A stretch of 64,000 bases of DNA from Chryseobacterium turcicum (GCF_021010565.1 NZ_JAJNAY010000001.1:2212001-2276000); one strand, 5' to 3'; shown: positions 1-8,674, counted from the stretch's first letter. The notes: generated from the letters alone by a model not told the origin. Made by a program: numbers and translations.

Positions 1-571
1 TCGTGTTTAATACTTCAACTAAAATTACTGCGTTTTTGTCTTTAAGATAATATAACATTATATTTTTGTATTGATCTTCTTTCGAATAAATCATAAAATA
101 ATGGTTATACTTTTTTATAGCTAAATCTGAATACAATATTTCTTTCTTATCAAATTGTATGCAAGCATTTTTGAAAAGAATTCCGCCAAGATCAAATATT
201 TCATTATTATTGTATTGTAAGAGATAATGATTCAGAATATCATTAAAATAATAGTTCCAAAGCTCGTCAACAATGTCAGAAAATAATTGATGCTTTTCAT
301 TTAGCTTTCTACCGTAAAAAAGTTTGAAGAATATTTTTACTTCTTTTCCTGACTGAGTTTGAACAAAAATCTGATATTCTCTACCAATATAAAATTCTAA
401 ACCTTTAATGAAATGAATTCCATAGCGAATTCCTACAATTTCATTTTTAGGAATAATTGAAAATAAATCTTTAATATGATCTTTGTTTTCGAATTTTAAG
501 AAATTTTCATCAATAATCAACTGTCGTTTTCTTATATCAAAAAGACCTCTCACAACGGTAAATTCTCTCAT
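1..571 (-). CDS. Hypothetical protein, 3' end cut by window edge
   Basis: An open frame runs from an ATG at 571 leftward off the window, giving 190 visible residues without a stop. The protein starts MREFTVVRGLFDIRK and is rich in Lys, Asn, Phe and Tyr, with no signal peptide and no clear membrane segment, so it looks cytosolic. The alternating hydrophobic pattern (IVGIRYGIHFIKGLEFYIGREYQ and following) resembles a small beta-rich, PH-like fold, but I do not recognise a named family. It has its own upstream region; the helicase gene to its right ends at a strong terminator, so the two are probably not co-transcribed. No function can be assigned. Confidence 0.7.
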   Translation of the reverse strand, partial: MREFTVVRGLFDIRKRQLIIDENFLKFENKDHIKDLFSIIPKNEIVGIRYGIHFIKGLEFYIGREYQIFVQTQSGKEVKIFFKLFYGRKLNEKHQLFSDIVDELWNYYFNDILNHYLLQYNNNEIFDLGGILFKNACIQFDKKEILYSDLAIKKYNHYFMIYSKEDQYKNIMLYYLKDKNAVILVEVLNT

Positions 572-660
572 AGATTTTTTATTATTTAAGAACTAAAACC
601 TACATCAGTTTATAATTATTAATTTTTGTAAATGTATTTAAAATTTAGATTTTTTCGCAC

Positions 661-699
661 AAAAAAGGTTTCAATTTTAATTAAATTGAAACCTTTTTT
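661..699 (-). terminator. Rho-independent terminator after the DEAD-box helicase
   Basis: A perfect 17-bp inverted repeat (661-677 with 683-699, 5-nt loop) ends in a run of U on the minus-strand transcript. It lies 18 bp past the helicase stop codon. Confidence 0.85.
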
Positions 700-716
700 A
701 TTTTTAAATTAATCTC

Positions 717-1859
717 TTAATAACCGTGCAAATCAATATCTTCAGTTCTTTGCAGCGTCACTTTCTTACCCATTTTCTTTTGAATCACTCTGAAATGTTG
801 CAGCTCATCATCAGTTAAAATACTGATTGCAGTTCCCTTTTCTCCTGCACGACCCGTTCTACCAATTCTGTGAATATAATCTAAAGGCGAACGAGGTAAT
901 TCGTAATTAATTACACAAGGTAAAGACTCTATGTGAATACCGCGACCAATTAAATCAGTTGCCACCAAAATCTGTGCGCCGTTTACTTTAAATTCCTCCA
1001 GATTATTTCTACGTGCACCCTGAGATTTTTGACTGTGTATTGCGACTGCTTTTATTTTATTCTTCTTCAGTTTTTCAACCAAATTATCTGCAGATCTTGT
1101 AGATGAAACGAAAATTAAAGCTTTTTCAACTTTCTTTTCTTTAATTAAATATCGCAAAAACGGACCTTTATTCTCAGGAGAAACATGATACGCCAATTGC
1201 TCGATATTATCAATTTCTACTTCTTCTTTTTTAATCTCAATCATCACAGGATTGATTGATAAACGCTCTTTTATCTCAGAAACTTTATCATTTAAAGTTG
1301 CAGAAAATAAAGTCGTCTGTTTGGCAACAGGCATCATTGCAAAAAGTTTATTCATCTCTTCACCAAAGCCTAGCTGAAACATCTTGTCGGCTTCATCAAT
1401 AACTAAATGCTGAATTCCCGATATACTCAACGCATTATGATCGATCAGGTCTAATAAACGACCCGGTGTTGCTATAAGCACTTCTACACCATACATTCCT
1501 TTCATTTGAGGATTGATGGAAACACCACCATAAACAGCCATCGTCTGAATCTCACGTTTTAAATTATCTTTAAAAGCGTTGAAGACCTCTTCGATCTGAA
1601 TGGCCAATTCACGGGTTGGAACCAAGATTAAAACCTGAATATTTCTATCTTTTTTTACTTCGGCATTCTGTAGTTTTTCCAAAATAGGCATAACAAAACA
1701 AGCTGTTTTCCCTGAGCCTGTTTGCGCAATTCCCATTAAGTCTTTTCCTTGCAATATAACAGGAACAGCCTGCTCCTGAATAGGAAATGGTTTTAGGTAA
1801 CCTAGTTTGTTTACAGAACGAATAATATTGTGTGATAATCCTAACGATTCAAATGACAT
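717..1859 (-). CDS. DEAD-box ATP-dependent RNA helicase (RhlE-like)
   Basis: This 380-residue protein is the bare two-domain helicase core that unwinds RNA duplexes using ATP, usually in ribosome assembly or mRNA turnover. All signature motifs are present in order: the Q motif around Gln28, motif I AQTGSGKT (45-52), motif Ia PTRELA (81-86), TPGR, the DEAD box near residue 155, SAT, and motif VI HRIGRTGR near residue 330. There is no long basic C-terminal tail of the kind found in many RhlE or CshA proteins, so it is among the shorter members. It stands alone with its own promoter and terminator. Family assignment is firm; the exact RNA target is unknown. Confidence 0.93.
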   Translation of the reverse strand: MSFESLGLSHNIIRSVNKLGYLKPFPIQEQAVPVILQGKDLMGIAQTGSGKTACFVMPILEKLQNAEVKKDRNIQVLILVPTRELAIQIEEVFNAFKDNLKREIQTMAVYGGVSINPQMKGMYGVEVLIATPGRLLDLIDHNALSISGIQHLVIDEADKMFQLGFGEEMNKLFAMMPVAKQTTLFSATLNDKVSEIKERLSINPVMIEIKKEEVEIDNIEQLAYHVSPENKGPFLRYLIKEKKVEKALIFVSSTRSADNLVEKLKKNKIKAVAIHSQKSQGARRNNLEEFKVNGAQILVATDLIGRGIHIESLPCVINYELPRSPLDYIHRIGRTGRAGEKGTAISILTDDELQHFRVIQKKMGKKVTLQRTEDIDLHGY

Positions 1860-1875
1860 ACCTCTTTATTTGGGA

Positions 1876-1883
1876 CAAAGATA
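1876..1883 (-). promoter_or_regulatory. -7 promoter box of the helicase gene
   Basis: The minus strand reads TATCTTTG, a perfect match to the Bacteroidota TAnnTTTG element, 17 bp before the helicase ATG. No good -33 TTTG is visible. An AGAGGT stretch just before the ATG is one of the few Shine-Dalgarno-like sites in the window. Confidence 0.6.
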
Positions 1884-1957
1884 AGCTATTGAGATTTTTA
1901 TTTATCGCTTAAAACGAAATTCTATTTATAAAATGCCGTTTTGTCAGATAATCGTAT

Positions 1958-1986
1958 TTTGGACAAATATTTGAATGTTAATTTTG
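1958..1986 (+). promoter_or_regulatory. Promoter of pncA
   Basis: TTTG (1958-1961), 17 nt, then TAATTTTG (1979-1986), matching the Bacteroidota TTTG/TAnnTTTG consensus, 27 bp before the pncA start. Confidence 0.6.
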
Positions 1987-2013
1987 AATCATTAAAAAAG
2001 AGAAAAACGATAT

Positions 2014-2619
2014 ATGAAAAAAGCATTAATAATAGTAGATGTTCAGAATGATTTTTGTGAAGGTGGAGCTCTTGCAGTTCCAGGAGCAAATGAAATAATT
2101 CCTTATATTAATCTTCTGATGGAAGATAATCAATACGATCAAATTATTCTTACCCAAGATTGGCATCCTGCAAATCATAAAAGCTTCGCAAGTAATAATG
2201 ACAGAAAGGTTGGCGAAAGCATCATTTTAAATGGTGTACCACAGTTTATGTGGCCAGATCATTGTGTACAAGGAACTTTCGGTGCAGAATTTCATAAGGA
2301 TTTGAATAGAGAAAAAGTAACACACGTTATTCAAAAAGGAAAAAATACTGAGATTGATGCTTATAGCGGTTTCCAGGATAACAATCACTTTATGAAAACT
2401 GGGTTGGATGATTTCTTAAAATATAATGAAATTCAGTTGGTAGAAATTGTTGGTTTAGCAATGGATTATTGCGTGAAATTTACCGCTATGGATGCTGCAG
2501 CCAATGGATATGTGACATGTTTACACTTCAACGGATCTCGTGCTGTCAACGTAAAACCGGATAATGGAAAAGATGCTATCTTTGAAATGGTACAAAAAGG
2601 AGTGACTATATTGGGATAA
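2014..2619 (+). CDS. pncA: Nicotinamidase (nicotinamide to nicotinate)
   Basis: This 201-residue isochorismatase-fold hydrolase deamidates nicotinamide to nicotinate for NAD salvage in the cytosol. Catalytic residues expected from E. coli PncA are visible: Asp9 in VDVQNDF, Lys110 (or Lys108) and Cys153 in MDYCVKFTAMDA. The metal site is Asp49, His51 and His55 in DWHPANH, and the substrate-pocket sequence WPDHC follows. Length fits the family. The next gene starts 3 bp after the stop codon, so the two are probably co-transcribed. Confidence 0.95.
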   Translation: MKKALIIVDVQNDFCEGGALAVPGANEIIPYINLLMEDNQYDQIILTQDWHPANHKSFASNNDRKVGESIILNGVPQFMWPDHCVQGTFGAEFHKDLNREKVTHVIQKGKNTEIDAYSGFQDNNHFMKTGLDDFLKYNEIQLVEIVGLAMDYCVKFTAMDAAANGYVTCLHFNGSRAVNVKPDNGKDAIFEMVQKGVTILG

Positions 2620-2621
2620 TT

Positions 2622-3311
2622 ATGGATAAATCAATTTTTAGAAAAAGTAGTGATAAAGCTGTAATACAAGAAATAGCTTTCATACTAGACCAGAATACAA
2701 TTCATTATGAAATTATTGATAATGAAAAGGATTTTGACCCTAGTTTTGTGACCAATGTTTCTAAAATTGATTATCAGCTTTTAATCTCTAAAGATGACTT
2801 TGAAGCAGCCAACGAATCTATCTCAAGTTATTTTGCAAAAGAAGTTAGTATTCCTGAAGATTATTATTTATTAGATTATTCAAATGAAGAGCTTAAAGAA
2901 ATTCTTTATAAAAAAGACGAATGGAATGAGTTTGATTATGAAATCACCAAAAAAATTCTTAAAAATAGAGGCGAAAATATAAGTGATCAAGAATTAACTC
3001 TTCTCAATGAAAAGCGTAGTTTAGCCTTAAGGAATGAATATGAGAAACCCAAAGAAGTAGAAAATTATATCATTATAGGTTATATTTTTTCTGTTTTAGG
3101 TTGTATTTTGTCTTTATTTTGGGGAATTTTAATTTTTGTGAGTTATGGAATTGCAATTGCCATTATTAAACTCAAAAAGCAACTGCCCAATGGTGAAAGA
3201 ATTTATTATTTTAATCAAAAAGACAGAAAACATGGGAAAAACATATTGTATTTAAGTTTAGCCTTTACAATTTTTTGGATCTTGTTATTAGTCTTTAAAT
3301 CTAAATCTTAG
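2622..3311 (+). CDS. DUF2007-like protein with two C-terminal membrane segments
   Basis: A 229-residue protein. The first 75 residues (two beta-alpha units ending in LLISKDDFEAANESISSYF) resemble the DUF2007 or putative signal-transducing fold, small ferredoxin-like domains of unknown role. A charged helical middle follows (about 80-140), then two hydrophobic stretches near 147-172 and 207-224 that should anchor the protein in the inner membrane. It sits directly behind pncA in an apparent two-gene operon, but nothing in the sequence ties it to NAD salvage. Function unknown; the domain call is from memory of the family pattern. Confidence 0.75.
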   Translation: MDKSIFRKSSDKAVIQEIAFILDQNTIHYEIIDNEKDFDPSFVTNVSKIDYQLLISKDDFEAANESISSYFAKEVSIPEDYYLLDYSNEELKEILYKKDEWNEFDYEITKKILKNRGENISDQELTLLNEKRSLALRNEYEKPKEVENYIIIGYIFSVLGCILSLFWGILIFVSYGIAIAIIKLKKQLPNGERIYYFNQKDRKHGKNILYLSLAFTIFWILLLVFKSKS

Positions 3312-3331
3312 GGATTACTTTATTACAACAC

Positions 3332-3367
3332 AAAAAAGCCGCAGAATTAATTTTCTGCGGCTTTTTT
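3332..3367. terminator. Bidirectional terminator between convergent genes
   Basis: A 15-bp perfect stem (3332-3346 with 3353-3367, 6-nt loop) with A and T tracts on the two sides, placed between the convergent DUF2007-like and pseudouridine synthase genes. Confidence 0.85.
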
Positions 3368-3434
3368 ATAATTTAAGTTTGAAAATTTTAAGGACCAATT
3401 AAACTCATAATTTATCACTTAAAACGTTTAACTT

Positions 3435-4586
3435 TTAAAGCATTTTCAAAGTATTCACTTCCAAATCGCTAAGGATTCTCCAGTGACCTCTTTTGATGTT
3501 TTTCTTGGTTAATCCTGCAAACATTACTCTGTCTAAAGATTCCACTTCGTATCCTAATCTTTGGAAAATTCTTCTGATAACACGATTCCAACCGATATGA
3601 ATTTCGATTCCGACTTCATTTCTAGGTTTTCCTTCGATGAAAGATATTTGGTCAACTTCAGCAATACCTTCATCCAAACGAATTCCTTCGGCAATAAGCT
3701 TAAGGTCTTCATTCGTTAGTTTTTTATCTAAAGTTACATGATAAATCTTCTTAGCATCAAAAGATGGATGCGTTAGTTTTTTAGTCATGTGACCGTCATT
3801 GGTCAATAGAATAACTCCAGTTGTAGAACGGTCTAATCTTCCTACCGGGAAAACTCTGTACGGAGAAGCATTAGCAACCAAATCCATTACGGTTTTTCTT
3901 GCTTTATCATCTTTTGTCGTAGAAATATAACCTTTAGGCTTATTTAATAGTACATAAACAGGCTTTTCTGGCGTAATGCTTTGTCCGTCGAAAATTACTT
4001 TATCAGTTTTTTCAACTTGGTAACCCATTTCGGTTACTACTTTCCCGTTAACTTCTACCAAACCTTGAGTAATTAACTCATCAGCTTCTCTCCTGCTGCA
4101 AATTCCAGAATTGGCGATATATTTATTCAGACGAATAGTGTCTTTGTGAACATCTTGCTCTACTTTCTTGAATCTTCTTTGTTGTACAAAAGACCTTGCC
4201 TTGTCTGAATCTTGATCTTTACCTTCAGATCCGGGTCTTCTTCCGTATTTCAGGCTGCCTCTTTCGTATTTATCTCTAGCATCAAAACTAGTGGGTCTGC
4301 TACCTCCTCTTTTGGGAGCAGATTTACCGAAAGTCTTTTTCTCTTCACCTGAACTGGTAATAAAAGGTTCTTGTTCAGTTTTTGAATATTTCTTATTCAT
4401 TCGAGCCTGATAACTGGTATCATCACTTCTTTTGGAATCAGAATTTCTTTCTCCTGCTTTAGGGAATGACTTCTTGAAAGGTTTTGATCCGGAATCTCCA
4501 GATTTAAGAGAACGAGGACTGTCTGAGTTTCTTGTTGAAGATCTAGGTTTTTTAGGTCTCCCTGAATTATTATTGTCTCTGCTCAT
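3435..4586 (-). CDS. RluB/RsuA-family pseudouridine synthase with long basic N-terminal tail
   Basis: The protein (383 aa) isomerises a uridine in ribosomal RNA. The C-terminal 235 residues are the ordinary enzyme: an S4 RNA-binding domain at about 151-186 (IRLNKYIANSGICSRREADE) and the catalytic domain with GRLDRSTTGVILLTNDG at 249-265, where Asp252 is the expected nucleophile. The first 150 residues are low-complexity and rich in Ser, Arg, Lys, Gly and Asp, and must be disordered; such tails are common in Bacteroidota members of this family and could aid RNA binding. I leave the symbol empty because RluB, RluE, RluF and RsuA cannot be told apart here. Confidence 0.9.
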   Translation of the reverse strand: MSRDNNNSGRPKKPRSSTRNSDSPRSLKSGDSGSKPFKKSFPKAGERNSDSKRSDDTSYQARMNKKYSKTEQEPFITSSGEEKKTFGKSAPKRGGSRPTSFDARDKYERGSLKYGRRPGSEGKDQDSDKARSFVQQRRFKKVEQDVHKDTIRLNKYIANSGICSRREADELITQGLVEVNGKVVTEMGYQVEKTDKVIFDGQSITPEKPVYVLLNKPKGYISTTKDDKARKTVMDLVANASPYRVFPVGRLDRSTTGVILLTNDGHMTKKLTHPSFDAKKIYHVTLDKKLTNEDLKLIAEGIRLDEGIAEVDQISFIEGKPRNEVGIEIHIGWNRVIRRIFQRLGYEVESLDRVMFAGLTKKNIKRGHWRILSDLEVNTLKML

Positions 4587-4600
4587 TCTAAATATTTTTG

Positions 4601-4608
4601 CAAAGATA
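4601..4608 (-). promoter_or_regulatory. -7 promoter box of the pseudouridine synthase gene
   Basis: The minus strand reads TATCTTTG, 14 bp before the ATG at 4586. The region is divergent with aroB, whose own box lies at 4642. Confidence 0.55.
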
Positions 4609-4641
4609 GTAATTTAGTTACGAGTTAGAAATTAAGAATCA

Positions 4642-4649
4642 TAACTTTG
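4642..4649 (+). promoter_or_regulatory. -7 promoter box of aroB
   Basis: TAACTTTG matches TAnnTTTG, 37 bp before the aroB start. The -33 element is poor. Confidence 0.5.
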
Positions 4650-4686
4650 TAGCTTAGAATAGCTTTAATTATAAAAAAATCATAAG

Positions 4687-5733
4687 ATGATTACCTTATT
4701 AGACGAAAATTTTTCGCAGCTTAATCAATTTTTAACCGAAAAATCATTCAGCAAAATTTTTATTTTAGTGGATGAAAATACGCATGAATATTGTCTTCCT
4801 GTATTTTTAGGCAACTTAGAAACAGAGATTTCTTTTGAAATTTTAGAGATTGAGGCAGGGGAAGAAATGAAAAATATTCAAACTGCCAATCAGCTTTGGG
4901 AAATTCTTACAGAAATGAAAGCCGACAGAAAAGCATTGATTATTAATCTTGGTGGCGGTGTGATTACCGATATGGGAGGTTTTGTAGCTTCTACTTATAA
5001 AAGAGGAATTCAGTTTATCAATATTCCAACGACGCTTCTTTCAATGTGTGATGCATCTATCGGAGGCAAAACAGGTATTGACTTGATGCACTATAAAAAT
5101 ATGGTGGGAACATTTTCTTTTCCTGAACAAATATTTGTTTACACTCGATTTTTAGATACCCTTCCTGCAAAAGAACTCAAAAGCGGATTTGCAGAAATGC
5201 TTAAACATGGTTTAATCGCTGATAAAAAACATTGGGAAGACTTAATTCAGCTTCAGCATTTAGATTCGGTGGGTATTGAGCCGCTTATTTATCAATCGAT
5301 GGAAATAAAACAAGAGGTTGTTAATAAAGATTTTCACGAAAAAAATGTAAGAAAAACGTTGAATTTCGGTCACACGATCGGTCATGCTATCGAAAGTTTA
5401 TGCCTTCAGAGTGGAAACCCGATTCTTCATGGGGAAGCTGTAGCATTGGGAATGATTTGTGAAAGCTACCTTTCTTTTCTTGAAGGTTTAATTGTAAAAG
5501 AAGATGCAGATGTAATTATAGAAAATATACAACGATACTTTAGTTTTATTGATTTGAATAATTTTAAAGATGAAGATATTTTCAATTTATTATTGAATGA
5601 TAAGAAAAATGCAGACGCTAAAATCAATTTTTCTCTGCTTTCCGCAATAGGAAATTGTACTTATGATTACGAATGCAGTACCGAAAATATTCAAAAATCA
5701 ATCAATTTTTATAAAACACTGAGTGGATTTTAG
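4687..5733 (+). CDS. aroB: 3-dehydroquinate synthase
   Basis: AroB cyclises DAHP to 3-dehydroquinate, the second step of the shikimate pathway, using NAD and a divalent metal in the cytosol. The 348-residue protein shows the nucleotide loop GGGVITDMGG (89-98), the SIGGKTGID motif (124-132), Glu170 in FAEMLKHG and the two metal-binding His regions NFGHTIGHAIE and HGEAVALGM. Length is typical. It is a single gene between a divergent pseudouridine synthase and its own terminator. Confidence 0.95.
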   Translation: MITLLDENFSQLNQFLTEKSFSKIFILVDENTHEYCLPVFLGNLETEISFEILEIEAGEEMKNIQTANQLWEILTEMKADRKALIINLGGGVITDMGGFVASTYKRGIQFINIPTTLLSMCDASIGGKTGIDLMHYKNMVGTFSFPEQIFVYTRFLDTLPAKELKSGFAEMLKHGLIADKKHWEDLIQLQHLDSVGIEPLIYQSMEIKQEVVNKDFHEKNVRKTLNFGHTIGHAIESLCLQSGNPILHGEAVALGMICESYLSFLEGLIVKEDADVIIENIQRYFSFIDLNNFKDEDIFNLLLNDKKNADAKINFSLLSAIGNCTYDYECSTENIQKSINFYKTLSGF

Positions 5734-5832
5734 CTTTTAAACTAAAGTTTTAGATAAATATTTAATAATTTGCTATTTAATACATATTAATTATTTTAAG
5801 TTTAACTTGTTTTATTTCAATTAATTATGATA

Positions 5833-5862
5833 AAAACCATTTGCTTTAGTGAATGGTTTTCT
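5833..5862 (+). terminator. Terminator downstream of aroB
   Basis: A 9-bp stem AAAACCATT/AATGGTTTT with a 10-nt loop, followed by CTTATTT. It lies 100 bp past the aroB stop; the AT-rich 5734-5832 stretch holds nothing I recognise. Confidence 0.6.
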
Positions 5863-5985
5863 TATTTGTCGCATCAAGTGAATGAATTTTTGGCAAACAA
5901 TTTGAAAGATACGACTCGTCAAACTGAAAAAGCTTGACAGTAAAATTTAAAATTAGAATTAGTAAAATATTAAAAAATTTAAGTT

Positions 5986-6630
5986 ATGAAAAAGTTAATT
6001 TTAGGAATCGCAGTTTTGTCAACATCTTTGGCATTTGCTCAGACGACAACCACTACAACTAAAACAACATCATCTTCAGATGTAAGATTCGGTATTAAAG
6101 GTGGTATGAACGTTTCTTCGTTGTCAAAAGACGGTTCGTTAGATGATCAGAAATCTAAAATAGGATTTAATGCAGGTGTATTTGCTACGATTCCTGTGGC
6201 AGAGTCTTTCAGCATTCAGCCAGAGGTTTTATACACTCAATATGGAAGTAAAGCAGATTATACAGTATTAGGAACTAAATATTCTTCATCTACAAAATTA
6301 GACTATGTTGCCGTTCCGGTAATGTTCCAATATAATTTTGTACCTAACTTTTATGTAGAAGCAGGTCCTGAATTTGGATTGATGGTAAGTGCTAAAAATA
6401 AAGTTAAAAACGAATCTAATGGTGCTTCATCAACTACAGATAACTATAAGGATGATTTAAATTCATTCAACTTAGGTATTGGTCTTGGTGCAGGTTATTA
6501 TTTCACAGATAATATCGGTATTACTGCAAGATATGTTGCTGGTGTAACTGATATTGCTAAAGACAGACCAAGTAATTCAGATGCTGTAAGAAATAATACT
6601 TTCCAAGTAGGTTTAGCTTACAAATTCTAA
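5986..6630 (+). CDS. Outer-membrane beta-barrel protein (porin-family, OMP_b-brl_2 type)
   Basis: A 214-residue protein with a clear Sec signal peptide (MKKLILGIAVLSTSLAFAQ) followed by a Thr/Ser-rich linker. The mature part alternates polar and hydrophobic residues in strands of 8 to 12 residues (FGIKGGMNVSSLS, FSIQPEVLYTQYGS, FYVEAGPEFGLMVS, ITARYVAGVTD) and ends in Phe (QVGLAYKF), as expected for a small outer-membrane barrel. Such barrels are very common in Flavobacteriia and no substrate can be named. It is a monocistronic gene. Confidence 0.85.
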   Translation: MKKLILGIAVLSTSLAFAQTTTTTTKTTSSSDVRFGIKGGMNVSSLSKDGSLDDQKSKIGFNAGVFATIPVAESFSIQPEVLYTQYGSKADYTVLGTKYSSSTKLDYVAVPVMFQYNFVPNFYVEAGPEFGLMVSAKNKVKNESNGASSTTDNYKDDLNSFNLGIGLGAGYYFTDNIGITARYVAGVTDIAKDRPSNSDAVRNNTFQVGLAYKF

Positions 6631-6660
6631 GACAAGAAGATAAAATCTTATTTCAATAAT

Positions 6661-6695
6661 AAAGGTCAGACTTAATTTTAAGTCTGACCTTTTTA
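6661..6695. terminator. Bidirectional terminator between the barrel gene and purF
   Basis: AAAGGTCAGACTT (6661-6673) pairs with AAGTCTGACCTTT (6680-6692) and T residues follow. It serves the convergent barrel and purF genes. Confidence 0.85.
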
Positions 6696-6713
6696 TAGTT
6701 GATTTAATTAATC

Positions 6714-8213
6714 TTAATTAAATAATTCTATTTCTTCTCCTTTTGCAACCGGATATTCTTCAGTAAAGCATCCGAAACAGTGGTTTGAAGAACCTAAAAT
6801 TTCTTTTAAATTATCAGTACTTAAAAACTCTAAAGAATCTACTCCTAAATAATCTCTAAGTTCTTCTGTTGTCATATTTGCAGAAATCAAATCATCTTTT
6901 GATGGTGTATCAATTCCTAAATAACAAGGTGCGATAATCGGTGGAGAAACACTTCTAAAATGAATTTCCTTCACACCTGCTTCTTTTAAAATTTTAACCA
7001 ATCTCTTAGAAGTTGTTCCACGAACGATAGAATCGTCAATGATAACCACTTTTTTATCCTTGATTTCAGAAATAATCGGGTTCAGCTTTAGGTTGACAAT
7101 TCTTTCTCTCATTTCCTGAGTAGGAACGATGAAACTTCTACCAATATATCTGTTTTTAATTAAGACCGGACGGAAAGGTATTCCTGAAGCCTTAGAAAAA
7201 CCAATGGCAGCAGGAACTCCAGAATCAGGAACTCCAATCACGATATCGGCATCTACAGGAGCTTGTTCCCAGATTTTCTCACCAGATTTTTCTCTGATTT
7301 CGTAAACGTTAATGTTTTCTAAAGTAGAATCGGGTCTTGCAAAATAAATATATTCAAAAGAACAGATTCTTTGCTTAGCTCTTTCTTCATCTACCATAAT
7401 TGAGTGGATTTTCCCAGGCTCATTTTCATTTGTATAAATGATTTCACCAGGTAAAATGTCACGTACATATTGAGCGCCTACAGCATCCAAAGCAACAGAT
7501 TCTGAAGCAACAACATAAGAATTCTCGTTGATTGCTCCTAAAACTAAAGGTCTGATTCCGTTGAAATCTCTGAAAGCAAAGAATTTATTTCTCGTCATTC
7601 CCACCACAGAATAAGCACCTTCAATTTTCTCCATTGTCGCTTTAATAGCACCACGAAGTCCAAGGTCAAGATTTTTTTGAATCAATCTTAAAATAACCTC
7701 AGAATCTGAAGTCGCTCTGAAGACTACACCTTCAGCTTCCAACTCTTGTTTTAGCTCTTTTGCATTGGTTAAATTACCGTTGTGAGCAATAGAAAGTATA
7801 ATCTGGTCGTACTCATTTTTTGCAAAAAATGGCTGAAAATTATACTTCTTTTTGTCTCCTGCAGTCGTGTAACGGGTATGTCCGATTGCAGAATTCCCCA
7901 TAAAAGTCTCAGGATTCTGAATCTCTTTATAAACATCCAAAACCAAACCTTCATCTTTCATGTTGGTGATTTTCCCGTCTTTAAGGACAGAAATACCACA
8001 AGCTTCCTGACCTCTGTGCTGAAGTGCAAAAAGCCCGAACTGTGAAAGTGAAAACGTATCCAAATCGTTATCAGAATACATTCCAAAGATTCCGCACTCC
8101 TCATTCGGAGCATCCAGTCTTTCTTCTTCCTGCGTTCTGAAAAGATTTCTTCCGTAGGTTTGAGTGTCAAACTGTTTTAAATATTCACTTTTATGAATGT
8201 CTAAACTTTTCAT
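6714..8213 (-). CDS. purF: Amidophosphoribosyltransferase
   Basis: PurF makes 5-phosphoribosylamine from PRPP and glutamine, the first committed purine step. The glutaminase nucleophile should be Cys40 in EECGIFGMY; the first 39 residues look like a propeptide that is removed. The PRPP-binding site is VVIIDDSIVRGTT. Four cysteines match the 4Fe-4S ligands of the Bacillus subtilis enzyme: one in RICSFEYIYFARPDS, one in APCYLGID and two in NHCFGCFTEEYP. This therefore appears to be the iron-sulfur, propeptide-processed class rather than the E. coli class. Length 499 aa is normal. purC lies upstream on the same strand beyond an inserted small gene. Confidence 0.96.
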   Translation of the reverse strand: MKSLDIHKSEYLKQFDTQTYGRNLFRTQEEERLDAPNEECGIFGMYSDNDLDTFSLSQFGLFALQHRGQEACGISVLKDGKITNMKDEGLVLDVYKEIQNPETFMGNSAIGHTRYTTAGDKKKYNFQPFFAKNEYDQIILSIAHNGNLTNAKELKQELEAEGVVFRATSDSEVILRLIQKNLDLGLRGAIKATMEKIEGAYSVVGMTRNKFFAFRDFNGIRPLVLGAINENSYVVASESVALDAVGAQYVRDILPGEIIYTNENEPGKIHSIMVDEERAKQRICSFEYIYFARPDSTLENINVYEIREKSGEKIWEQAPVDADIVIGVPDSGVPAAIGFSKASGIPFRPVLIKNRYIGRSFIVPTQEMRERIVNLKLNPIISEIKDKKVVIIDDSIVRGTTSKRLVKILKEAGVKEIHFRSVSPPIIAPCYLGIDTPSKDDLISANMTTEELRDYLGVDSLEFLSTDNLKEILGSSNHCFGCFTEEYPVAKGEEIELFN

Positions 8214-8229
8214 TTCTATTTTTTCTAAA

Positions 8230-8663
8230 TTAGAAGTTAGATATTAGATGTTAGAAATTAGTCTAAGTTAACTTCAATTATAATTTTAAACTTGTCTTCA
8301 ATGAATAAATCATTTTCTGTATCTCAGTTAAAAGTTCTTTTAAAGGAATTATTTTCGTTTCAGAAATAAAATTTAAATCTATTAATAATTGTAACTGAGT
8401 TTGTAGCTCATATGTAGAGCCAAACGCAATTCCAAGAAATTGATAAAATTCGTTTTTATTATTTCTTCCTGCTCCTTCTGCGATATTAGATGGTATTGAG
8501 ACTGCACATCTTCTGATTTGAGAAAGTAAACCAAACCTTTCTTCATTTGGCAATTCTGCAGTAACCAAATAGACTTCTTTTACTAAAGCCATTGATTTGC
8601 TCCAAACTTTCAAATCTTCAATTCGGTGCGATTTCATACTAAATTCTAATATCTAACTTCTAA
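8230..8663. repeat. 19-bp inverted repeats flanking the IVP gene
   Basis: TTAGAAGTTAGATATTAGA at 8230-8248 recurs exactly, inverted, at 8645-8663. Both copies sit inside longer degenerate stretches of TTAGAxxTTAGAT units. They bracket the four-helix-bundle gene between purF and purC, so the gene and its repeats look like one inserted unit. Confidence 0.8.
8278..8637 (-). CDS. Four-helix-bundle protein, 23S rRNA intervening-sequence (IVP) family
   Basis: A 119-residue all-helical protein. The pattern IEDLKVWSKSMALVKEVYLVTAELPNEERFGLLSQIRRCAVSIPSNIAEGAGR is diagnostic of the S23/IVP family, including the conserved IPSNIAEG turn. Founding members are encoded inside 23S rRNA insertions of Leptospira; stand-alone copies are common in Bacteroidota and form oligomeric bundles of unknown function, related to the Avd proteins of diversity-generating retroelements. 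Here it interrupts the purF-purC pair on the same strand and is enclosed by 19-bp inverted repeats. No reverse transcriptase is present. Function unknown. Confidence 0.92.
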   Translation of the reverse strand: MKSHRIEDLKVWSKSMALVKEVYLVTAELPNEERFGLLSQIRRCAVSIPSNIAEGAGRNNKNEFYQFLGIAFGSTYELQTQLQLLIDLNFISETKIIPLKELLTEIQKMIYSLKTSLKL

Positions 8664-8674
8664 CATCTCAAACT

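Noticed and set aside
4432..4617. Plus-strand ORF opposite the pseudouridine synthase
   Set aside because: It is the antisense frame of the Ser/Arg-rich tail (Leu/Glu-rich mirror), with no upstream signal.
8278..8637. Avd protein of a diversity-generating retroelement
   Set aside because: The family is related, but no reverse transcriptase, template repeat or variable target gene is present.
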